IMG/VR virus record: IMGVR_UViG_3300020595_000009
Coordinates: 62,001 to 126,000 of that record
Direction: 5' to 3' (one strand)
DNA from: a virus
Length of the DNA stretch: 64,000 nt
The notes under the pieces were generated by a model, which did no database searches, had not been told where the DNA came from, and saw only the letters and a program-made list of their open reading frames with translations. Shown one piece after another: positions 15,883-23,426 of the stretch (within the stretch, counting starts at the first letter, position 1; every line of letters begins with the position of its first letter). The translations under genes were made by a program, and so were the position numbers.

Positions 15883-15996
15883 TTACTCTGCTTTCTTTAG
15901 AACGCTGAGATATTTACGGTAACACCACTTCAAGCTTTCCCAAACGAAAGGTGAAGCAACGGCGCCACAAACGACGCCCCACATAAATGCTGACAT
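15883..15996 (-). CDS. Small membrane-associated protein
   Basis: 37 residues starting MSAFMWGVVCGAVASPFVW, a membrane helix followed by a basic tail (KWCYRKYLSVLKKAE). AAAGGAG lies before the ATG and a late-type ACTATTTAT motif 40-50 nt upstream. Too short for most gene finders, but start, ribosome site and terminator all agree. Confidence 0.6.
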   Translation of the reverse strand: MSAFMWGVVCGAVASPFVWESLKWCYRKYLSVLKKAE

Positions 15997-16035
15997 AATG
16001 ATACTCCTTTACAATTGTGGTAAAAATCACCACTA

Positions 16036-16046
16036 CAATAAATAGT
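16036..16046 (-). promoter_or_regulatory. Late-type promoter motif
   Basis: ACTATTTATTG on the minus strand, 40 nt upstream of the 37-residue membrane protein. Confidence 0.45.
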
Positions 16047-16071
16047 TAAGTAAAGGTTTTAAAGTATTTTG

Positions 16072-16860
16072 TTATAAATAAGGCTTGACAATGTTATTTG
16101 CCCTTAGAAAATTATTTATAATAGACGGACGAGCTGAAATTCCAAAACTATCAACAGAAGAATTTGAAGCAACTTGCAATCCAAACAGTTTATCACCTAA
16201 AAAGATGGCAGATCCGGACTGGCCAGAAGATGTGGGAATAGAATGCATGAAAAAGTTGTTTCCATCTAAGTTATTTGGAAGCTGACAAAAGTCGTCACAC
16301 CAACCTCCCCAGTATCCTTCAAACAAAAGCAGCCCAAAAGAAGGAAATGTGCGGAAAAATCCTCTTGGTGCGCCCCAATTATGAAGCTCAGCAAAAAATT
16401 TTATGTTTCCTTCATCAGCTATAGCATTAATTTCATGATCAAAGTCGCCTTGAAGCCAAATCAAGCATAAATCAACATCCGGATTTTGCGCAACCACCCA
16501 GCCATCACCGAAATCGCCAACCAAGTTCTCACCAGAAAAAGAATAATTAAAATTAACGTTATAATCAATGTGCTCTGGCTCCGGCCCAAACAAATCTTCG
16601 GGGTCAGAATGGCAAAAATGATCAACAGTTAAGATAAAACAGCCATCTTCGTCGCTTTTGATGCAAACACCGCCGGCAGACCACCAACCATAAGGTATTT
16701 CATTGCCCTCAAAACGCATTGTAAGCGCTTTGGAGAGTTGAACATAGGCAAGGGCCGGGACAAAAACTTCGGAGGCGGCAGAAGACGTTTGAGAGAGATT
16801 ATTTCCTTTACAATCAAACAAAGAAAAACAAAAAATCGCAATAAAAATCATTCGCCGCAT
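16072..16860 (-). CDS. Secreted trypsin-like serine protease
   Basis: 262 residues. The N-terminus (MIFIAIFCFSLFDCKGNN) is a signal sequence with a Cys at a lipobox-like position. The triad can be traced: ILTVDHFCHS (His), NPDVDLCLIWL (Asp) and SSGQSGSAIFLGD (Ser in GxSGS). This is the order of S1 chymotrypsin-like peptidases, rare in phages. An upstream in-frame ATG at 16896 would add 12 residues; CTATTTATTTTATG directly abuts the chosen start, so transcript and start are uncertain. Confidence 0.75.
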   Translation of the reverse strand: MRRMIFIAIFCFSLFDCKGNNLSQTSSAASEVFVPALAYVQLSKALTMRFEGNEIPYGWWSAGGVCIKSDEDGCFILTVDHFCHSDPEDLFGPEPEHIDYNVNFNYSFSGENLVGDFGDGWVVAQNPDVDLCLIWLQGDFDHEINAIADEGNIKFFAELHNWGAPRGFFRTFPSFGLLLFEGYWGGWCDDFCQLPNNLDGNNFFMHSIPTSSGQSGSAIFLGDKLFGLQVASNSSVDSFGISARPSIINNFLRANNIVKPYL

Positions 16861-16902
16861 AAAATAAATAGAAACCGCAAGTGAAAATAACCACAAATAT
16901 TT

Positions 16903-17088
16903 TTATTTATTTAAGCTTTCCCAAACTCTTTCAAATAAATAATGTAAAAACATCATCAAGAAAGTTAAAAAGATTGTAAGCGTTAAAGATTTTTTAAGTT
17001 CGCCAATCCAAATCCAAGAAACTGTACCGGCCACTGTGGTAGAAAAAATTCGCCAAACAATAACTTTGCAAATTAAAGGTTTTTTCAT
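16903..17088 (-). CDS. DUF2061-type membrane protein
   Basis: 61 residues. ICKVIVWRIFSTTVAGTVSWIWIGELKKSL..LHYLFERVWESL matches the DUF2061 layout: K-x-x-x-W-R at the start, two membrane helices, then HYLxERxW. Function unknown. Confidence 0.7.
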   Translation of the reverse strand: MKKPLICKVIVWRIFSTTVAGTVSWIWIGELKKSLTLTIFLTFLMMFLHYLFERVWESLNK

Positions 17089-17103
17089 AATTTAGATAAA
17101 AGA

Positions 17104-17128
17104 AAAGGGCGGGAAGAACCCGCCCTTT
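17104..17128. terminator. Rho-independent terminator
   Basis: Stem AAAGGGCGGG/CCCGCCCTTT, 5-nt loop, directly after the sigma-like gene; the minus strand continues TTTTCTTTT. Confidence 0.85.
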
Positions 17129-17153
17129 CATTATAACATAACTTTAAAGTTGT

Positions 17154-18305
17154 TTATAGACCCAAAGTCTCTTTTACGACTGCAGCAATTGTTTCTTCTA
17201 AAGAAAGTTCTTCATTTTTGCGATATCTTTCATCTGGTCGTCGAGGAAACATAGATCCTCGACGTCTTGCTGTTGGGGGAGTCGGATTCGTCGATGAACC
17301 AGCCATTGATCCTGCCTTTGGAAGTGATTCATAGTCCAAGTCGATTCCGGGCTCCATAAGGTCGGCATCAGGATCTTCTGACTTAGCTAAAACTTTTCGG
17401 TAAACAGCTAAAAGCTCATCGTCAAGCTCACCGTCCTCGACCATTGAGCCATAATTATCATAAGCCCATTTATAAAAGTCTTCAAAGAACTGCTTTTCAT
17501 CTGCTCTGATAGCTTCGGCATCATCAAACATACGATCGGCTGTTTCGCCTTCTCGGATATCGCCGGGCTTCACACCACCAGCAAATGCGATTCGAAGAGT
17601 TTTCTTGACGCCTTCATCACCTGGAGAGTACAACCATCGATCAATTCTTTCACGTGACCGAGAAATTTCACGACCAACTTCTCCGACAGTGTTGTAACCA
17701 AGCTCGACACGCAGTTCCTCGACTGACTTTGGATCGGCCGCAAACTGATTTAGGGTAACAATTTTTTGCCGATCGTTGAGGTTGATTTTGTCATCCTTGA
17801 TTGCTTGGACCATAGCATCGAAAGCTTCATTGCGCTCTTTGTCAAGAAGAATCTGCTCGGGGTTCTTAATTTTTGGAACCAACGGATAGATTTCGCTCTT
17901 GTCGGACATACTTGTGATATCCGGCTCGCCTTCAGCTGCGCCGCCACCGGCAAAAGGAAGCTCTTTGCGTCCTGCTCGGAAACTGTCAATTAATTCATTT
18001 TTCATAATGGCGCCGGCCCAAGTGGAGAATGCAGAATCTCCTCGGAACCCACCAATTTGAGTCATGATTTTGATAAGGGCGCTTTGCATTGCGTCCTCGG
18101 CGTCAGCTTCGTTTCCGCCGGCTAACTTAAGCGCAAGAAAACGATGCTTTTTTGAAAGTCTGGTTAAAAGCTCTTCCATCGCCGGACTATTTGGGTTTTC
18201 CTTGGCTTTGGCAGCAAGTGCTTCCATGCTCTCCGCTTTATCTTCATCAATGCGTGCAATCTCCTCTTGGATGATTTGCAGCAGCCTAGTTTTCTTGATT
18301 TTCAC
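17154..18305 (-). CDS. ECF-like sigma factor with N-terminal packaging-type tag
   Basis: 383 residues. Residues 1-22 (MKIKKTRLLQIIQEEIARID) resemble the N-terminal tag of the next genes. Around residues 50-115, LKLAGGNEADAEDAMQSALI, GGFRGDSAFSTWAGAIMKNE and LIDSFRAGRKE form sigma region 2 of ECF type. Around 175-215, LNDRQKIVTLNQF and VEELRVELGYNTVGEVGREI look like region 4 with its helix-turn-helix. The last 160 residues are an acidic extension ending SLEETIAAVVKETLGL, again tag-like. It would bind host core RNA polymerase. A late-type promoter precedes it and a terminator follows, so it is a single late gene. Inference: packaged in the capsid and injected. Confidence 0.8.
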   Translation of the reverse strand: MKIKKTRLLQIIQEEIARIDEDKAESMEALAAKAKENPNSPAMEELLTRLSKKHRFLALKLAGGNEADAEDAMQSALIKIMTQIGGFRGDSAFSTWAGAIMKNELIDSFRAGRKELPFAGGGAAEGEPDITSMSDKSEIYPLVPKIKNPEQILLDKERNEAFDAMVQAIKDDKINLNDRQKIVTLNQFAADPKSVEELRVELGYNTVGEVGREISRSRERIDRWLYSPGDEGVKKTLRIAFAGGVKPGDIREGETADRMFDDAEAIRADEKQFFEDFYKWAYDNYGSMVEDGELDDELLAVYRKVLAKSEDPDADLMEPGIDLDYESLPKAGSMAGSSTNPTPPTARRRGSMFPRRPDERYRKNEELSLEETIAAVVKETLGL

Positions 18306-18335
18306 TTTAAAAAACTCCTTATAAGTTATGTTTTG

Positions 18336-18346
18336 TTATAAATAGT
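18336..18346 (-). promoter_or_regulatory. Late-type promoter motif of sigma gene
   Basis: ACTATTTATAA on the minus strand, about 31 nt before the sigma ATG; a TTGACT lies 4 nt before it, too close to act as a -35 box. Confidence 0.5.
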
Positions 18347-18353
18347 TAGTCAA

Positions 18354-18386
18354 AACAAAAAAAGCCCCGCCGAAAAAGCGGGGCTT
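18354..18386 (-). terminator. Rho-independent terminator
   Basis: Minus strand AAGCCCCGC, TTTTTCG loop, GCGGGGCTT and a T7 tract; ends the 86-residue tagged protein gene. Confidence 0.9.
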
Positions 18387-18408
18387 GGATTCGCAAGATT
18401 TATTTTTC

Positions 18409-18669
18409 TTAGAAGTCTATGCCGTCATCGTTTGCCGGGAGGGCTTCGGAAGTTTCCGCATTTCTTAGCGCATCAACTTCTTTATTTGCGTGAGCGGATG
18501 CCTCATCGACATCAGCACCGGCAGCTTCGGCTTCTTCGAAAGCGCTTTTCCAAAATTCCCACTCTGCATCAGTAAGATCTTCAAGGGGCATTGGGCTCTT
18601 TGACTCATCAAGAGCAGCCTCAAGCTCTTCTTTGATGATCTTGACAAGTTTTTGTTTTGTGATTTTCAT
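18409..18669 (-). CDS. Tagged small acidic protein
   Basis: 86 residues. N-terminal tag MKITKQKLVKIIKEELEAAL, then an acidic helical body (EWEFWKSAFEEAEAAGADVDEAS). The tag matches those at 20330, 21457 and 21936. Probable late virion-internal or scaffold protein; function unknown. Confidence 0.7.
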   Translation of the reverse strand: MKITKQKLVKIIKEELEAALDESKSPMPLEDLTDAEWEFWKSAFEEAEAAGADVDEASAHANKEVDALRNAETSEALPANDDGIDF

Positions 18670-18690
18670 TATAATCTCCTTTAGTTAATT

Positions 18691-20271
18691 TTAATCCAAG
18701 CGAGCAAGCCTGGGGTTTGGGGCAATTGAAAGCTCGGCATCACCAATAAGCAGCACTTCACCTTCGGTCCAAGCAACAAGCGGGATTGGGTTTCCATTTA
18801 CAGCGTCGTGCCCGCCGGAACCAATTGTTGGGACAGCAGAAACACCAAAGTTGGCCAAGGGTGAAAGCTCATTGGCGGCGCAAAGCCCATCTTGATTGAT
18901 ATCTTGCCAAACAACCAACCCGGAAAAAATTTTATCATTTTTTGTTATAAGGTTGTCCATGTCTAAATCAAAAGAAGCAAGATGGTCAAATCCGTCGGTC
19001 CAATCGCCTTGAACGTTTCCAAAAAGTTCAGCGCCGGAAGTTATAACACCATCACCATTCCAATCATAAGCCAAAAAGCCGTCGCCACCATTAGGCCATG
19101 CCATTGCTTGTTCTCGGCCAATGTTGTATAAGTCAAAGTTAACTCCATCATTAATTGAGCTTAATTCAATACCGTCGCCATCCAAGTCAATCACCAACGG
19201 GTCACCAACATTACAAGGAATAACCCGAAACGCCGCAACAGCCGCAAGGGCCATTTCATCTTCTAAACCTTGACGAACGCCTCGCTCATAATCGATTTGA
19301 GCTTGCGCCCACTGCAATGAAGCTTCGGCATTTGGTGGGGTATAGTCAGAAGCACAAAGAGGCTCGGCTTCCATGGCCATTCCAAGGCTGCCAAGGGCGT
19401 TGCTCATTGCCGGTTCGATAAAAGCTTCATTAGCATCGCAGATCTCGATAATTGGCATTTCAGGATAAGAAGGAGCAAATCCTCGTCGCTCTAATTCCAA
19501 ATTAAAAGTTTGCGCAAAGTGTTGCCGGCCGATCGCAATGCCTTTTATATAAGAGCTTTCCACCGGTGTGGGCTCAATACTACAAAAGCCTCGGTTCATT
19601 AGGTCGAAGCGAACCCGAACACGGTTGTCTTCCAAGGCGCTAATTGCTCCTTGCTCATACCAAAACTGGGCCTCCTCAAAATGAATAGAGCCGGCGATTG
19701 CACTTGTTAGCGGCGCAGCGTCCAATTCTTGTGTTAAACTAGAATAAACTTCCACTTTCGCCATGTCCGCAAGATAATCGCAGGAAACCGAATTTGCTTG
19801 TTCAACATTATCGTAAAACTCCACAAAAGGGCAATCCGTTATTGATGCATCCAATCCGGCAAACAAATCTTCATGAGAAAGGTTATAGTCCATTGCAATG
19901 TTGAGGTTTTGCAATTGAATGGCCATTTGGTCCAAGTAAAGCTCTGTGCCCAAATTCAAACCAATATTGATAGAGTCTCGGAGAATCTCGACCCGTTGAA
20001 GCTCGTCGGCGCTAAGGTCTTCTGCTTCCACGAAAGGATCGGCAGGGGGCTCGACAGGGGGCTCGACAGGAGGGTCAATTGGGTCCGCCGGGGGATAAGC
20101 AATTGGAGGCCGATCGTCAGGTTGGGTGTCGATCGGTGGGTTGTCGTCAGGCTCACAGCAGGGTCGAGGTTCGTTTGTTGTGCCTTCATACGAGACACTT
20201 CCATCCGCAGCACAAGCGCCCATCATGCCAACCAAGCAAGCAGCGATAACGGTTGTTTTATAGTTTTTCAT
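18691..20271 (-). CDS. Lipoprotein with EF-hand-like calcium loops
   Basis: 526 residues. Signal peptide ending GMMGAC is a lipobox. A Pro/Asp linker (about residues 35-80) leads to a large Cys-containing helical domain. The C-terminal 170 residues hold four EF-hand/dockerin-like loops: DLDGDGIEL, DWNGDGVITSGAELFGN, DLDMDNLITKND and DINQDGLCAANEL. Such calcium-loop modules are typical of surface proteins of delta-proteobacterial-type bacteria. In a phage it may remodel the host surface or block superinfection. Codon and base use are similar to neighbours. Confidence 0.75.
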   Translation of the reverse strand: MKNYKTTVIAACLVGMMGACAADGSVSYEGTTNEPRPCCEPDDNPPIDTQPDDRPPIAYPPADPIDPPVEPPVEPPADPFVEAEDLSADELQRVEILRDSINIGLNLGTELYLDQMAIQLQNLNIAMDYNLSHEDLFAGLDASITDCPFVEFYDNVEQANSVSCDYLADMAKVEVYSSLTQELDAAPLTSAIAGSIHFEEAQFWYEQGAISALEDNRVRVRFDLMNRGFCSIEPTPVESSYIKGIAIGRQHFAQTFNLELERRGFAPSYPEMPIIEICDANEAFIEPAMSNALGSLGMAMEAEPLCASDYTPPNAEASLQWAQAQIDYERGVRQGLEDEMALAAVAAFRVIPCNVGDPLVIDLDGDGIELSSINDGVNFDLYNIGREQAMAWPNGGDGFLAYDWNGDGVITSGAELFGNVQGDWTDGFDHLASFDLDMDNLITKNDKIFSGLVVWQDINQDGLCAANELSPLANFGVSAVPTIGSGGHDAVNGNPIPLVAWTEGEVLLIGDAELSIAPNPRLARLD

Positions 20272-20329
20272 TAATTTCTCCTTTTTAGTGGTGTTTTTAT
20301 CGATAGTTTGACATGCTAGGGGGCATGCT

Positions 20330-20836
20330 CTAGGAGTTAGGTACCCCGATCGATTTTCCCTTCTTATAACCTTTAATAGCGCCTATGATCGCAGGGATTA
20401 CCACAGCTGCGGTACCCATGATTGCTAAAGTCCCGGCCGGCCCAAACGTCATGAGCCCACGATCGGTAAGCATCCGGATCATATCAGCTATTTGCGGGCT
20501 AGAGAGGCTAGCTATGGCGGTTGCAACGGTGGCCGCCACCGCCGTACCGGTACCTGTCATGGCCCCGATACCCCCTCCTAAGATCGCACCTGCCTTGCCG
20601 AGTCGTTCAGGATCGGTCTCCAGGGCGTCGTGCCAGGCGTACGATCGAGGTGAGTTTTCATTAAGCGATATCGCCTCTGCAATTGCTTTAACGTCTTTTT
20701 GCAGTTCTGGTCTTTCTGCGATCTCTTTATTTAATGCTTTTAAAATCATTGCGGCGCCTTGTTTCTCGTCTTCTTCGAGTGTCCCCTCAAGCTCCTCTTT
20801 GATGACTTTAACGAGGTACTGTTTTGTGATTTTCAT
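20330..20836 (-). CDS. Tagged protein with glycine/alanine membrane segments
   Basis: 168 residues. Tag MKITKQYLVKVIKEELEGTL, an acidic linker, then two hydrophobic segments (AILGGGIGAMTGTGTAVAAT and TLAIMGTAAVVIPAIIGAI) and a basic end (KGYKKGKSIG). It might insert in membranes on delivery. Late-type promoter 31 nt upstream. Confidence 0.7.
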   Translation of the reverse strand: MKITKQYLVKVIKEELEGTLEEDEKQGAAMILKALNKEIAERPELQKDVKAIAEAISLNENSPRSYAWHDALETDPERLGKAGAILGGGIGAMTGTGTAVAATVATAIASLSSPQIADMIRMLTDRGLMTFGPAGTLAIMGTAAVVIPAIIGAIKGYKKGKSIGVPNS

Positions 20837-20866
20837 TTTTGTTTCTCCTTTAAAATGTTTCTTGCC

Positions 20867-20877
20867 TTATAAATAGT
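20867..20877 (-). promoter_or_regulatory. Late-type promoter motif
   Basis: ACTATTTATAAGGCAAGAA on the minus strand; the sequence downstream is nearly identical to that at 21883 and 22418. Confidence 0.55.
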
Positions 20878-20905
20878 TTCGAATTTTTTATAAATTTTTT
20901 GATGT

Positions 20906-21460
20906 TTAAGAGGTTTGTTCGTCGGAAAGAAAAGCCTCAACGGGCCGGAACATTACCACAACAGCAAAACTTGGTGTTTCATAGTACATTCCATCGGCCA
21001 TACCAGGATTTTTTATCCATTTTCCTTGGTTTTCGGTGCCCCAAGCGCCTTGTTGCCATCCGGAAACCTTTTTTAGCACCTGATCCATGTCAAGAATGTT
21101 ATAGTTTTCTTTTCGGACTGCCGCTTTCACCCCCTCCGGGTCATCGGCAAGGTTATAAATGTCGGCCGTGGGAACGTTTGCTGTATAAAGCGCCTTGTTA
21201 GCAAAAAAACTTTCTTTCTCTGCTGGATTCACATAGAAAAACGTGCGAGGAACCGCCGAAATCGCCAAATCTTTTTTTGAATAACCCATTTTTCCGAATA
21301 ATTTTGGGTCAAGCAATATCTTTTCCTTTGCGTTCTCGGGTGATTCTTGAGTAAAGTGGTATAATTGCGTTGTGCCCCCTTCGGAAGGAATGCGTTCCTC
21401 TGAAGCTTCGACCAAAACCGTTTCAACTAAGGTTCTAAGATACTGTTTTGTGAGCTTCAT
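20906..21460 (-). CDS. Tagged protein, possibly ADP-ribosyltransferase-like
   Basis: 184 residues. Tag MKLTKQYLRTLVETVLVEAS, then TTQLYHFTQES, RTFFYVNPAEKES and IYNLADDPEG. An LYHxT opening followed by a RTFFYVN strand is reminiscent of ADP-ribosyltransferase folds, but I cannot identify a full catalytic triad. T4 injects a related activity (Alt), so the idea deserves a structural search. ATG overlaps the upstream stop by 4 nt. Confidence 0.55.
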   Translation of the reverse strand: MKLTKQYLRTLVETVLVEASEERIPSEGGTTQLYHFTQESPENAKEKILLDPKLFGKMGYSKKDLAISAVPRTFFYVNPAEKESFFANKALYTANVPTADIYNLADDPEGVKAAVRKENYNILDMDQVLKKVSGWQQGAWGTENQGKWIKNPGMADGMYYETPSFAVVVMFRPVEAFLSDEQTS

Positions 21461-21852
21461 TGACTTTTTTTCTTTTGCATCCTTCTCTGGCTTACATCAA
21501 GCCACTTTCTTCCAGTTTTAGACTTGAAAAAAGATTGTAATTTTCCTAATGGTCCGGATCCGTGAGAGCGATATCCCTGCAATCTAGGAAGATACCTATC
21601 GTACAACTCGCCGTCAAGGTTGCCAAAGTAGTTTTCGTGCTCTAGGAAGCCGATCTTGTTTCCTTGTTGATCTAGAATATCGTAGGTTGTATCTTTATAG
21701 CCGGCCATTTCATCATGAGGATCATCTGGATCTTCTGGACGGACGGTCTCGCCGGTTTTAACAACCTGAACTCCTCGGGCTAGTGGGTGTTTATACGTCT
21801 TCTCTATCTCTTCTTTAATGATTTGTGTTAGGTATTCTTTTGTGAGCTTCAT
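21457..21852 (-). CDS. Tagged hypothetical protein
   Basis: 131 residues. Tag MKLTKEYLTQIIKEEIEKTY, then an unrecognised beta-rich domain (TYDILDQQGNKIGFLEHENY) and a strongly basic C-terminus (RKWLDVSQRRMQKKKSQ) that could bind nucleic acid. Confidence 0.7.
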   Translation of the reverse strand: MKLTKEYLTQIIKEEIEKTYKHPLARGVQVVKTGETVRPEDPDDPHDEMAGYKDTTYDILDQQGNKIGFLEHENYFGNLDGELYDRYLPRLQGYRSHGSGPLGKLQSFFKSKTGRKWLDVSQRRMQKKKSQ

Positions 21853-21882
21853 TGTTTTTTTCCTTTTAAAATGTTTCTTGCC

Positions 21883-21893
21883 TTATAAATAGT
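21883..21893 (-). promoter_or_regulatory. Late-type promoter motif
   Basis: ACTATTTATAAGG on the minus strand, 31 nt before the 131-residue tagged gene; flanks are near-identical to 22418. Confidence 0.55.
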
Positions 21894-21935
21894 CTTAAAA
21901 TCTGAAAAAAATGCTATGGGGGATTGGCTGTTCTA

Positions 21936-22388
21936 CTAGAGATATCTAACGTTATTCATTATTCCGGCCGTTGAAAAGTATACCCTAAAGTTCTTTGTAT
22001 CTATGTCTCTTAAAAGAAAATTTTTGCCAAGCATGTAAAATGTTGCTTTCACGTCCGGATTTTTTCCGACGATTCCTTTTTCTATTTTATCTGATCTTTC
22101 TTTGAGGTAATTGTATACAGCTCTAGTGTCGTTCTCTGAACCCAATTTTAGAAAAGCTTTTGGAGCTTTGGTGGCGCCGGTACCGCCTGAGTACACCTGA
22201 GTGCCCCGACCCCGAAACGATTTCGGCGTTTTGATTAAGTCAGGCTCCTCTAGATCGACGCCGGTTTCGGGGTCCTTGATATCCTTGACAAGATTATCGA
22301 TCTTATCGCTTAAGGACTGGCCTTCCTGCATGATCGCTTCCAATTCTTCTTTAATGATATGTGTTAGATGCTGTTTTGTGATTTTCAT
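21936..22388 (-). CDS. Tagged hypothetical protein
   Basis: 150 residues. Tag MKITKQHLTHIIKEELEAIM, then an unrecognised domain ending FRVYFSTAGIMNNVRYL. Late-type promoter upstream. Function unknown. Confidence 0.7.
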   Translation of the reverse strand: MKITKQHLTHIIKEELEAIMQEGQSLSDKIDNLVKDIKDPETGVDLEEPDLIKTPKSFRGRGTQVYSGGTGATKAPKAFLKLGSENDTRAVYNYLKERSDKIEKGIVGKNPDVKATFYMLGKNFLLRDIDTKNFRVYFSTAGIMNNVRYL

Positions 22389-22417
22389 TTAATTTTCCTT
22401 TTAAATTGTTTCTTGCC

Positions 22418-22428
22418 TTATAAATAGT
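22418..22428 (-). promoter_or_regulatory. Late-type promoter motif
   Basis: ACTATTTATAA on the minus strand, about 30 nt before the 150-residue tagged gene. Confidence 0.55.
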
Positions 22429-22429
22429 C

Positions 22430-22625
22430 TTAAAATCTCAAAAATTTTGGAGCGGGATTTTTTTGGGGGGCCTTATTTTTCTTATAGGGGGAGGGGGGTC
22501 TAAAATCTCAAAATTTTCTGTGCGTCATGCGAGTGTCCTTAGCCGGGCCGGAGGCCATTCTCCCACGGGCCAACCTGGTTCCGGGGGAGGGGAGGGGGGA
22601 CCCCTACCCCAACAAAACAAAATCG
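22430..22625. other. Intergenic region without clear gene
   Basis: About 200 nt with strong G-runs on the plus strand and a repeated TAAAATCTCAAAA segment (near 22431 and 22500). G/C-rich inverted segments around 22540-22605 may terminate the small membrane protein gene. No credible ORF. Confidence 0.5.
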
Positions 22626-22715
22626 TCAAAGCACAAAGGCCAAGCACAATCCTACGATCAACATACAACCTAAAACGATACCACCTAAAACGTCTTTGAT
22701 ACTTTCTGCGTCCAT
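22626..22715 (-). CDS. Tiny membrane protein (29 residues)
   Basis: Starts MDAESIKDVLGG, then GIVLGCMLIVGLCLAFVL, one membrane helix running to the end. AGAGGAAAG ribosome site and the same CCCAACAC leader as its neighbours. First gene of the small-gene array. Confidence 0.6.
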   Translation of the reverse strand: MDAESIKDVLGGIVLGCMLIVGLCLAFVL

Positions 22716-22769
22716 TGCTTTCCTCTAGTGTTGGGTTTGCTAGCCTACCGGAATCGGCGGCCTTGTTAA

Positions 22770-22985
22770 TTATAAGCCGCCGATCCAAATGTTCAAGGGC
22801 AGCTCATGAATTTCGAAATCAATTGAGCCGGTCTCGATTCCGGCCGCTCGAAGTGTTGAAACTCGATCTTCATTGAATTCAGCAATTGCTTGCTCGGCCG
22901 CTCCCCTTGAATCGTATACGCCTTCAATATCGACTGCGCCCTCTGCGCCATAAGCGCCATTAAAATTTCCAACAATATAAATCAT
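22770..22985 (-). CDS. Small hypothetical protein
   Basis: 71 residues starting MIYIVGNFNGAYGAEGAVDI after AGGAGGAAG; bipartite promoter 20 nt upstream. Looks like a small alpha/beta domain (FEIHELPLNIWIGG). Function unknown; host-takeover candidate. Confidence 0.65.
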   Translation of the reverse strand: MIYIVGNFNGAYGAEGAVDIEGVYDSRGAAEQAIAEFNEDRVSTLRAAGIETGSIDFEIHELPLNIWIGGL

Positions 22986-23004
22986 TTTCTTCCTCCTTGG
23001 GTTC

Positions 23005-23040
23005 ATTAGTTAGACGTACGGGCGACGGATCTTATCCACA
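23005..23040 (-). promoter_or_regulatory. Bipartite ECF-type promoter element, copy 2
   Basis: GGATAAGATCC, 10 nt, CGTCTAACTAAT on the minus strand, 20 nt before the gene at 22770-22985. It overlaps the last codons of the upstream gene. Contains the DnaA-box sequence TGTGGATAA. Confidence 0.75.
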
Positions 23041-23274
23041 ATTTTCTGGAAACAATTCATCCCACATTGCCGGAGTCATTCCGGTCATGATGAATTCCCG
23101 ACGGCCGGCGTCAAGGAAAGGCATGGCGTTCTGAATAAGCTTTCCGCCTTCCCATTCACGCATGCCCTGAAGCAACTCGGTAAGACTAACCCGCCCGAAT
23201 GGCATATCAGTATTAGCTCGTGAATGCCAAGCGTGGACGGTTCCGTCTCGATTAATAGTAAAAGTGCAGCTCAT
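23032..23274 (-). CDS. Small hypothetical protein
   Basis: 80 residues. CTFTINRDGTVHAWHSR begins a beta hairpin; MTPAMWDELFPENCG at the end. CGGAG precedes the ATG. Its stop overlaps the next promoter element. Confidence 0.65.
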   Translation of the reverse strand: MSCTFTINRDGTVHAWHSRANTDMPFGRVSLTELLQGMREWEGGKLIQNAMPFLDAGRREFIMTGMTPAMWDELFPENCG

Positions 23275-23288
23275 AAAGTATACTCCGA

Positions 23289-23354
23289 TTAGAGGGTTGC
23301 GAGGGCGCCGACAAAGCCAAGAATGAGATAGCTTGCGAAAAGTAGGTCAATCAT
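23289..23354 (-). CDS. Tiny membrane peptide (21 residues)
   Basis: MIDLLFASYLILGFVGALATL, one membrane helix. AGAGGAAAAA ribosome site and the conserved CCCAACACG leader, 23 nt after a bipartite promoter. It would be the first gene of that transcript, with the 80-residue gene second. Confidence 0.55.
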   Translation of the reverse strand: MIDLLFASYLILGFVGALATL

Positions 23355-23376
23355 TTTTTCCTCTCGTGTTGGGTTC

Positions 23377-23412
23377 ATTAGTTAGACGAATAAGACGAGG
23401 ATCTTATCCACA
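23377..23412 (-). promoter_or_regulatory. Bipartite ECF-type promoter element, copy 3
   Basis: Same boxes and 10-nt spacer as the other copies, 23 nt before the 21-residue peptide. Includes TGTGGATAA. Confidence 0.75.
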
Positions 23413-23426
23413 TAAAGTTTGATTTA

